From NCBI GenBank assembly GCA_018399135.1, contig JAGYPB010000016.1:1-50848 (forward strand): 50,848 bases of DNA. Reading direction: 5' to 3'. How positions within the stretch are numbered: the stretch's first letter is position 1; each line of letters starts with the position of its first letter. Shown here in pieces: positions 45,429-50,848 of the stretch. This DNA comes from Deltaproteobacteria bacterium. GTDB lineage: Bacteria; Desulfobacterota; Desulfuromonadia; Desulfuromonadales; Geopsychrobacteraceae. Made by a program: the position numbers and the translations under genes. The notes under the pieces were generated by a model that was given only the letters and a program-made list of their open reading frames with translations, had not been told where the DNA came from and did not search any database.

Positions 45429-45718
45429 GCGCGCAAATTCAGATCAGGATTCAGGGTCGCATCTATACTCTACGCAGTCAGCAATCGGAAGATCAGATCC
45501 AGAAGGTTGTTTCCTTTGTGGAAAAGAAGCTTGCTGAAACAGCTGCCGGCAGGTCGGTTGACACTGTAGACCTGATGATTCTGACTCTCTTGAATCTCGC
45601 TGGAGAACATATGCTGTTACTGGCACAAAAAGCTCAGGATGATAGTGAAATAACGCAACGTCTGGGACAGTTAGAGCGTCAGTTAACGCTGGAAATTGAC
45701 GATAATTTTGGTTGCTAA
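45425..45718 (+). CDS. zapA: Cell division protein ZapA
   Basis: A 97-residue protein with the ZapA fold: the N-terminal strand pair (IQIRIQGRIYTLRSQQSEDQI), the helix QKVVSFVEKKLAETA and the long coiled coil VDLMILTLLNLAGEHMLLL. ZapA crosslinks FtsZ filaments. It overlaps zapB by 4 bases. Its position directly before a noncoding gap and the 5-FTHF cyclo-ligase gene matches the conserved zapA-ssrS-ygfA arrangement. Confidence 0.88.
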   Translation: MSAQIQIRIQGRIYTLRSQQSEDQIQKVVSFVEKKLAETAAGRSVDTVDLMILTLLNLAGEHMLLLAQKAQDDSEITQRLGQLERQLTLEIDDNFGC

Positions 45719-45786
45719 TCCTCAACAATCCGTTGTAATATCAAAGCTATTCTCGACTGTGGTCGGGTTGATTGATAGATTGTCGG

Positions 45787-45997
45787 GCGCTTGTTACTCA
45801 AGTACGGTGCGAGTGTCGAACGAGAAGAAGTGAATGCAAGTCAAGCCACTTCGGGTCTGCAGTTAGTCTCGAACGTGGATTGTGTGGTTTATATTTCATT
45901 GGCGCGCAGTATCAGGCTGCGGAAAGATCTTATGAGTGCAAGTTGTCTTCAGCGCAGCTTTCTTCATACAGGTGGATGACATTTATCACTAACGCGC
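45787..45997 (+). ncRNA. ssrS: Candidate 6S RNA
   Basis: The 366-base gap between zapA and the 5-FTHF cyclo-ligase gene is where 6S RNA lies in many proteobacteria. The sequence is not coding in any convincing frame. A closing helix can be drawn between GCGC-TT-GTTA (45787-45796) and TAAC-GCGC (45990-45997), and the middle holds a hairpin CGCAG (45905-45909) / CTGCG (45917-45921), giving a rod of about 210 nt with its apex near the centre. Another stem is GAAGTG / CACTTC around 45827-45852. I could not verify the open bubble that mimics a promoter, so boundaries are approximate. 6S RNA binds the housekeeping RNA polymerase in stationary phase. Confidence 0.5.
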
Positions 45998-46096
45998 TAT
46001 GAATAGTAGACTGCTTTAACATCCGCTCATCCTCTCGATCACGACCCTCCTCCGGCGCTATCTTACGGCCACCCCTGCACCATATTGGGTTTTTTT

Positions 46097-46675
46097 ATGG
46101 ATAAAGTGGCGATTCGAGCGCTCATGCTCAAACGTCGCAAAGAATTGTTGCCGGAACAGGCGGCCTGCATGTCGCGTCTGGCCCAACAGCGGTTGGTAGC
46201 GACTAAGCTGTTTGCGGTGGCCCGGAGCCTGGCACTCTACAGCCCCATATATAATGAGGTAGATACCAGCGATATCTTTTTAATGGCCCGTCGCCGGGAG
46301 AAACAGGTTTATTACCCCCGGGTTGCCGGAGAGCACCTGCACTTTGTTCCGATCAGCAGTGCGGGGCAACTGGTGCCGGGAGCTTTTGGCGTGCTTGAAC
46401 CTGCTGCCGATCTGAAAACCAGTCAACAGGTGCCGGATCTGATCCTGATTCCTGGAGTGGCCTTTGATCGCTGTGGCCATCGTCTTGGTTATGGTCGGGG
46501 CTTTTATGATCGCTATCTTGCGTGTTGTAGCGACAATGCTGTTCGTGTGGGCTTCTCTTATTCTTTTCAGCTACGCAATGCGCTGCCTGCTGACGCGCAC
46601 GATCAGTCTCTGGATGTTTTGGTTACAGACGCAGAAACCATCACCTGGCGCAGTGTGTTGCCAGGCTTAACATAG
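46097..46675 (+). CDS. fau: 5-formyltetrahydrofolate cyclo-ligase
   Basis: About 192 residues from ATG 46097; a TTG at 46085 in frame is an alternative, and neither has a clear ribosome site. The N-terminus [19 protein letters not shown], the middle [12 protein letters not shown] and the C-terminal signature [24 protein letters not shown] identify the family. It converts 5-formyl-THF to 5,10-methenyl-THF with ATP. It follows the 6S RNA candidate and precedes rny by 22 bases. Confidence 0.9.
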   Translation: MDKVAIRALMLKRRKELLPEQAACMSRLAQQRLVATKLFAVARSLALYSPIYNEVDTSDIFLMARRREKQVYYPRVAGEHLHFVPISSAGQLVPGAFGVLEPAADLKTSQQVPDLILIPGVAFDRCGHRLGYGRGFYDRYLACCSDNAVRVGFSYSFQLRNALPADAHDQSLDVLVTDAETITWRSVLPGLT

Positions 46676-46697
46676 CCCTTCAAGGGGGAGGTACTTT

Positions 46698-48263
46698 ATG
46701 CAGACAGAAATAATAACGATTGTGTTGGTTCTGGTAGCTCTAGCTGCCGGTGTTTTCTTGGGAATGTTGTTGCGCCGCAAACTCTCAGAATCAACTGTTA
46801 ACAGCGCTAAAGCTGAAGCACAAAAAATTATCAGCGATGCCGGTAAGGAAGCGGAAACAATTACCAAAGAGGCGATTATTCAGGCTAAAGATCTGGTTCT
46901 TCAGGCCAAGACTGATTGGGAAAAAGAGGCACGTGAATTACGCAAAGAAATCCACGCCAACGAGAACCGGCTCCAACAAAAGGAAGAAAACCTGGATCGC
47001 AAGTTTGATCAGTTGGAAAAGAAGAATGAAGAGTTGGCCGGTAAAGAGAAACAGTTGCACCAGCTCGAGTCTGATTTGCAAGTCAAAATGACAGATGCCG
47101 AAAAAGTGCTTGCTGAGCAACAGGCGCGTCTGGAGACGATTTCCGGCCTGACCCAGGCCGAGGCAAAGCAGCAGTTAATTGATGGGATGTTGAGTGAGGC
47201 GCGGCACGATGCAGCCAAAAGTATCAAGCGTATCGAGGATGAGGCGTTGGAAACAGCTGACAAAAAAGCCAAGAAAATTCTGGTTCTGGCGATCCAGCGC
47301 TATGCCGGAGACTTTGTTGCAGAAAAAACTGTCAGTGTGGTGCCATTGCCGTCAGACGAGATGAAAGGGCGGATTATTGGTCGTGAAGGGCGCAATATTC
47401 GCGCGATAGAGGCCGCGACCGGTATCGATCTGATTATCGATGATACTCCTGAGGCGGTTGTTATCTCAGGTTTCAACCCGGTGCGGCGTGAGGTTGCTCG
47501 TATAGCTCTGGAGCGTTTGATCGCCGATGGGCGTATTCATCCGGCCAGAATTGAGGAGTTGGTTGAAAAGGCGCGTGAAGAAGTTGACGAGGAGATCCGC
47601 CAGGCCGGTGAACAGGCCACTTTCGATGTCGGCGTCCATGGGATTCACCCCGAAATTGTCAAATTGCTGGGGATGCTCAAATATCGCACATCCTACGGCC
47701 AGAATATCCTGGTTCACTCCATTGAAATGGCCTTTCTTTGTGGCATGATGGCCGCCGAACTGGGTGTTAACGTCAAGGAAGCCAAGCGTGCAGCGTTGCT
47801 GCATGATATTGGTAAAGCGGTTAGTCACGAGCTGGAAGGCTCCCATGCTGTCAATGGTGGAGATTTGGCACGTAAATATGGGGAGTCGCCGGCGATTGTC
47901 CACGCGATAATGGCTCACCATGAGGATGAAAAGCCCGATACCGTTCTCGCTATTCTGGTGCAGGCAGCGGATGCCCTTTCTGGTGCCCGCCCCGGTGCCC
48001 GTCGTGAGACTCTGGAAACCTACGTAAAACGCTTGCGCGATCTGGAGCAGATCGGCACATCCTTCTCTGGTGTGACCGGTTGTTTTGCCATTCAGGCCGG
48101 GCGTGAAATTCGCGTCATGGTTTCCAGTGATGAAGTGTCTGACGACTACTCTCACGTCCTGGCCAAGGAAATCGCGGCCAAGATTGAACAGGAAATGACC
48201 TACCCCGGGCAGATTCGAGTCAATGTCATTCGTGAGACACGGGCGGTAGAGTACGCCAAGTAG
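46698..48263 (+). CDS. rny: Ribonuclease Y
   Basis: A 521-residue endoribonuclease: an N-terminal membrane helix ([21 protein letters not shown]), a long coiled coil (about 30-200), a KH domain ([31 protein letters not shown]) and an HD domain with catalytic His-Asp in [10 protein letters not shown] and a further HH in [11 protein letters not shown]. The C-terminal segment [20 protein letters not shown] is typical. RNase Y starts mRNA decay at the membrane. The neighbouring YmdB-like gene is the usual partner. Confidence 0.95.
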   Translation: MQTEIITIVLVLVALAAGVFLGMLLRRKLSESTVNSAKAEAQKIISDAGKEAETITKEAIIQAKDLVLQAKTDWEKEARELRKEIHANENRLQQKEENLDRKFDQLEKKNEELAGKEKQLHQLESDLQVKMTDAEKVLAEQQARLETISGLTQAEAKQQLIDGMLSEARHDAAKSIKRIEDEALETADKKAKKILVLAIQRYAGDFVAEKTVSVVPLPSDEMKGRIIGREGRNIRAIEAATGIDLIIDDTPEAVVISGFNPVRREVARIALERLIADGRIHPARIEELVEKAREEVDEEIRQAGEQATFDVGVHGIHPEIVKLLGMLKYRTSYGQNILVHSIEMAFLCGMMAAELGVNVKEAKRAALLHDIGKAVSHELEGSHAVNGGDLARKYGESPAIVHAIMAHHEDEKPDTVLAILVQAADALSGARPGARRETLETYVKRLRDLEQIGTSFSGVTGCFAIQAGREIRVMVSSDEVSDDYSHVLAKEIAAKIEQEMTYPGQIRVNVIRETRAVEYAK

Positions 48264-48349
48264 CCTGTGCTTGATGACGGCTCGTTTTGGTGTTGTTGTT
48301 TGTTCTGGCAGATGCCTGGTCGGCGGGGGATAGGCTCGGAGTTAATGCG

Positions 48350-49126
48350 TTGAAATTGTTGTTTGTTGGCGACATTGTCGGTCGGGCCGGAAGAAACGTT
48401 CTGACTGATCATCTGAAGAAGTTGGTCAGTCAGCATCAGGTAGATCTGGTGGTTGCTAACGGTGAAAATGCTGCTGCCGGCAATGGCTTGACCGGGGCGA
48501 TCCTTAAAGAGCTTTTTGCTTGCGGTGTTGATGTGGTTACTTCCGGAAACCACATCTGGGACAAACGCGAGATTGTCCCGGTGCTTGATCGCGAACATCG
48601 TTTGTTGCGCCCCGCAAATTACCCCCCAGGTCTTCCTGGCAGGGGGACAGGGGTTTATGAAACGGCAGGTGGCATCAGGGTCGGAGTCTGCAATCTGGAG
48701 GGGCGGGTATTTATGAAAAACCTCGACTGTCCATTTCGCACGGCTGACCTGCTCATTGAAGAGCTGCGCCAGGCCACCTCTGTTATTCTGGTTGATTTTC
48801 ATGCGGAGGCAACCAGTGAGAAGCAGGCGTTGGGGTATTATCTCGATGGACGGGTCAGCGCGGTGATTGGTACCCACACCCACGTGCAGACCGCTGATGA
48901 ATGCATTCTTTCCGGCGGCACCGGCTATTTAACCGATGTCGGTATGTCGGGGAGTCAGGATGCTATCATCGGCAATGAAAAAAAAGCCGCATTGGAAAGG
49001 TTTTTGTCGCAGATGCCGGTGCGTCTTGAAGTCGCTAAAAAAGATCCTCAGCTGTCTGCGGTAGTGCTGACAATTGACGAAGATAGCGGGTGTTGTACCT
49101 ATATTGAGCGCATCCAGGTACGTTGA
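48350..49126 (+). CDS. YmdB-like metallophosphoesterase (TIGR00282 family)
   Basis: About 258 residues from TTG 48350, which has GGAG eight bases upstream; the longer frame from 48287 adds 21 unlikely residues. Family blocks are LLFVGDIVGRAGRN, VVANGENAAAGNGLTG, DVVTSGNHIWDKRE, ILVDFHAEATSEKQALG, VIGTHTHVQTADE and TDVGMSG, with the two-metal ligands D, E, N and H in place. Relatives (YmdB) are cyclic-nucleotide phosphodiesterases linked to RNase Y. Its stop codon lies inside the target duplication of a 56-bp miniature element. Confidence 0.9.
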   Translation: MKLLFVGDIVGRAGRNVLTDHLKKLVSQHQVDLVVANGENAAAGNGLTGAILKELFACGVDVVTSGNHIWDKREIVPVLDREHRLLRPANYPPGLPGRGTGVYETAGGIRVGVCNLEGRVFMKNLDCPFRTADLLIEELRQATSVILVDFHAEATSEKQALGYYLDGRVSAVIGTHTHVQTADECILSGGTGYLTDVGMSGSQDAIIGNEKKAALERFLSQMPVRLEVAKKDPQLSAVVLTIDEDSGCCTYIERIQVR

Positions 49127-49192
49127 TGGTCTCTGTTCAGCACCGGATAGGGGGTCCTGCGCAAAGCTATAGCTGAATAGTTACCGTTGGTG
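49121..49192. mobile_element. 56-bp miniature element (copy 3) inserted at a stop codon
   Basis: The element spans 49129-49184 and lies in the opposite orientation to copies 1 and 2. Its right end GCTGAATAGTTAC is the exact complement of the GTAACTATTCAGC end, and its left end GTCTCTGTTCAGC differs by one base from that of copy 2. Flanking 8-mers CGTTGATG (49121-49128) and CGTTGGTG (49185-49192) match at 7 of 8 positions. The left duplicate contains the TGA stop of the YmdB-like gene. The length, 56 bp, equals that of copy 1. Confidence 0.83.
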
Positions 49193-49255
49193 ATCAGTTT
49201 TTTTTGTTGTTACGCTGCCGGAAGTTGAGGCTTTACTATATATATCAGGATAGTC

Positions 49256-50554
49256 ATGACGGATAACTTTATTGAAGAATTAACCTGGCGCGGCATGATC
49301 CACGATATTTCGCCCGGGACGGAAGAGCAACTCCAGAAAGCGATGACCATCGCCTATGTTGGCATAGACCCGACGGCAGATTCCTTGCATATCGGCCATC
49401 TCGTCAGTGTCATGATGCTCAAGCATTTTCAGCATGCAGGCCATAAGCCGATTGTTCTGGTCGGCGGGGCAACCGGCATGATCGGTGATCCGTCGATGAA
49501 ATCGGCTGAGCGCAATCTGCTTGATGAGCAGACCCTTGAACATAATGTTGCTTGTCTGCAGGGACAGCTGGCAAGGTTTCTTGATTTTAAATCCGGTGCC
49601 GCTAATGCTGCCGAAATGGTCAATAATTATGACTGGATGAAGAATTTTGGCTTTCTCGAGTTTATCCGTGATATTGGTAAACATATTACTGTCAATTATA
49701 TGATGGCCAAAGATAGTGTAAAGAAGCGACTCAGCGATGAGGCTAAAACTGGCCTTTCTTTTACAGAATTTACCTATCAGTTGGTGCAGGCCACGGATTA
49801 TCTGCACCTGTATCGTGAAAAAGGTTGTCGCTTGCAGATGGGTGGGTCAGATCAGTGGGGGAATATTACCACCGGAACTGAGCTTATTCGCCGTAAGGAG
49901 GGTGGAGAAGCTTTTGCCCTGACTTGTCCGCTGATAACCAAGTCAGATGGGGGCAAGTTTGGCAAAACCGAAAGCGGTAATGTCTGGCTTGATGCAAGAT
50001 TGACAACGCCTTACAAATTTTGTCAGTTCTGGCTGAATGTTTCCGATGCGGATGCTGCAAAATATATCAAGATCTTTACCCTGCTCAGTCAGTATGAGGT
50101 AGCAGAGTTAGTAAAGGAACAGGCTTCAGCACCCCACCTTCGTCCCTTACAGAAGCGCCTGGCCGCAGAGGTTACCTGTATGGTTCATGGAGTTGAGGAG
50201 TATAACAAGGCGATGGAGGCTTCACAGATTCTTTTTGGTAATGCAACGACAGATAATCTTGCCAGGCTGGATAAGGAGACTTTTCTGTCGGTGTTTGAGG
50301 GCGTAACAACCTTCCCAGTAGAGCGCATCCTCCTCGATGCGGGAGTTTCCATCATCGAATTGCTGGCAACTCATACTCCAGCCTTTCCATCCAAAGGCGA
50401 TCTGCGACGCACCATCCAGGGGAACGGCCTCAGTCTGAATAAGGCCAAGCTGACTGACCAGGATTATCTGGTGACGGCAGCTGATCTGGTTGGAGGATCT
50501 TATCTTCTTGTCCAGAAGGGGAAGAAGAATTATACAATCATCGAGGTTGTGTAG
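49256..50554 (+). CDS. tyrS: Tyrosyl-tRNA synthetase
   Basis: A 432-residue class I synthetase. The Rossmann motif HIGH is in [14 protein letters not shown], the tyrosine/tRNA region has [18 protein letters not shown] and [10 protein letters not shown], and the KMSKS equivalent is KFGKT. A C-terminal S4-like RNA-binding domain ([20 protein letters not shown]) completes it. AGGA precedes the ATG at 49256. It is the last gene before the rRNA operon promoters. No T-box leader is visible upstream. Confidence 0.96.
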   Translation: MTDNFIEELTWRGMIHDISPGTEEQLQKAMTIAYVGIDPTADSLHIGHLVSVMMLKHFQHAGHKPIVLVGGATGMIGDPSMKSAERNLLDEQTLEHNVACLQGQLARFLDFKSGAANAAEMVNNYDWMKNFGFLEFIRDIGKHITVNYMMAKDSVKKRLSDEAKTGLSFTEFTYQLVQATDYLHLYREKGCRLQMGGSDQWGNITTGTELIRRKEGGEAFALTCPLITKSDGGKFGKTESGNVWLDARLTTPYKFCQFWLNVSDADAAKYIKIFTLLSQYEVAELVKEQASAPHLRPLQKRLAAEVTCMVHGVEEYNKAMEASQILFGNATTDNLARLDKETFLSVFEGVTTFPVERILLDAGVSIIELLATHTPAFPSKGDLRRTIQGNGLSLNKAKLTDQDYLVTAADLVGGSYLLVQKGKKNYTIIEVV

Positions 50555-50612
50555 TTGTCGTTATTATTTTGTTTGAGGAAAAGTGCGCTAGATCAGTACC
50601 TTGTCGCCAGTG

Positions 50613-50662
50613 AATTTTTTTTAAAAAAAAAGGTTGACGCTCACGGGGGCTTTGGTTATAAC
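50613..50662 (+). promoter_or_regulatory. rRNA operon promoter P1 with UP element
   Basis: TTGACG (50634-50639), a 17-base spacer and TATAAC (50657-50662) form a near-consensus promoter. An A/T block (50613-50631, T8 then A9) directly upstream is a typical UP element. A GC-rich discriminator (TGCGCTCC) follows the -10. Confidence 0.8.
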
Positions 50663-50710
50663 TGCGCTCCGTTGCCCAGCAAAACCGTGGGCGGCGCCGA
50701 TAAAAAAAGC

Positions 50711-50760
50711 AATTGATAAAACAAAAAAGCATTGACAAGAAAAGGCGATCTGGGTAAAGT
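50711..50760 (+). promoter_or_regulatory. rRNA operon promoter P2
   Basis: A consensus TTGACA (50732-50737), a 17-base spacer and TAAAGT (50755-50760), again preceded by an A-rich stretch (50716-50728). Tandem strong promoters are usual for rrn operons. Confidence 0.78.
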
Positions 50761-50796
50761 CCTTGCTTGTCGCTTCGTTTCGGCGGGGCAAAATCA

Positions 50797-50809
50797 GGTC
50801 TTTGAAAAC
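50797..50809 (+). promoter_or_regulatory. boxA-like antitermination site in the rRNA leader
   Basis: GGTCTTTGAAAAC resembles the boxA element (TGCTCTTTAACA) bound by NusB-S10 in rRNA leaders. The following bases to the window end look like leader immediately before a 16S gene, which itself lies outside the window. Confidence 0.55.
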
Positions 50810-50848
50810 TAAATAGCAGATGTTTGACAGAGCTTGTAAGGGTTCAAG

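Noticed and set aside
49193-49255. T-box or other amino-acid riboswitch before tyrS
   Set aside because: The leader is only about 60 bases after the miniature element and has no T-box sequence or terminator hairpin.
50555-50633. Rho-independent terminator after tyrS
   Set aside because: T8-A9 lacks a GC stem and lies directly upstream of a -35 box, so an UP element is the better reading.
1-50848. tRNA genes, prophage or defence islands
   Set aside because: I saw no cloverleaf-like sequence, integrase, phage structural gene, restriction or toxin-antitoxin gene in any frame.

Overview
The window looks like chromosomal DNA of an anaerobic member of the Desulfuromonadales (Desulfobacterota; Desulfuromonas/Pelobacter-like). 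This is inferred from gene content and order: large multi-PAS sensor kinases, complete liv and dpp-type uptake operons, a menaquinone-type ubiE, the series smc / roadblock / ftsY / zapB / zapA / (6S RNA) / 5-FTHF cyclo-ligase / rny / ymdB-like / tyrS, and an rRNA operon promoter region at the right edge. GC content appears moderate. No search could be run, so the taxon is an inference.

Layout. (1) 1-13.3 kb: a signalling island on the + strand, with the end of an upstream gene, a REC-PAS-GGDEF-EAL protein and four large sensor histidine kinases. The first two kinases share a 212-bp stretch that is identical in DNA. The third has a frameshifted 5' part. The fourth is followed directly by a 168-bp element with inverted ends. 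(2) 13.5-20.7 kb: a short flagellar-rod-like gene, a methyltransferase, and on the - strand a tightly overlapping four-gene operon: type III polyketide synthase, FAD monooxygenase, RND/MMPL-type exporter and UbiE-like methyltransferase. A frameshifted YceI-type lipid-binding protein lies just upstream. The set resembles phenolic-lipid/alkylquinone clusters (SrsABC-like) with an added exporter. (3) 20.8-24.7 kb: housekeeping and accessory enzymes (lipoprotein alpha/beta hydrolase, ADP-ribosylglycohydrolase, MBL-fold hydrolase, Nudix hydrolase, UbiE). (4) 24.9-35.5 kb: a complete branched-chain amino-acid ABC operon, then a dipeptide/oligopeptide ABC operon whose two ATPase genes are full of frameshifts. 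(5) 36-45.7 kb: a ferritin-like protein, an AsmA/YhdP-like giant, SMC, a broken roadblock gene, FtsY with an acidic repeat, ZapB and ZapA. (6) 45.7-50.8 kb: candidate 6S RNA, 5-FTHF cyclo-ligase, RNase Y, YmdB-like phosphoesterase, TyrRS and tandem rRNA promoters.

The most notable structure that ordinary annotation would miss is a family of tiny non-autonomous transposable elements. There are three copies (56, 144 and 56 bp), each with about 13-bp inverted ends and each flanked by an 8-bp target duplication, two perfect and one 7/8. A second, unrelated element with long inverted ends and CTAG at its borders lies at 13309-13476. Frameshifts are concentrated in a few patches (7.7-8.6, 20.3, 34.15-35.5 and 43.45-44.13 kb). 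They may be gene decay or locally poor sequence, and they should be resolved before drawing functional conclusions.
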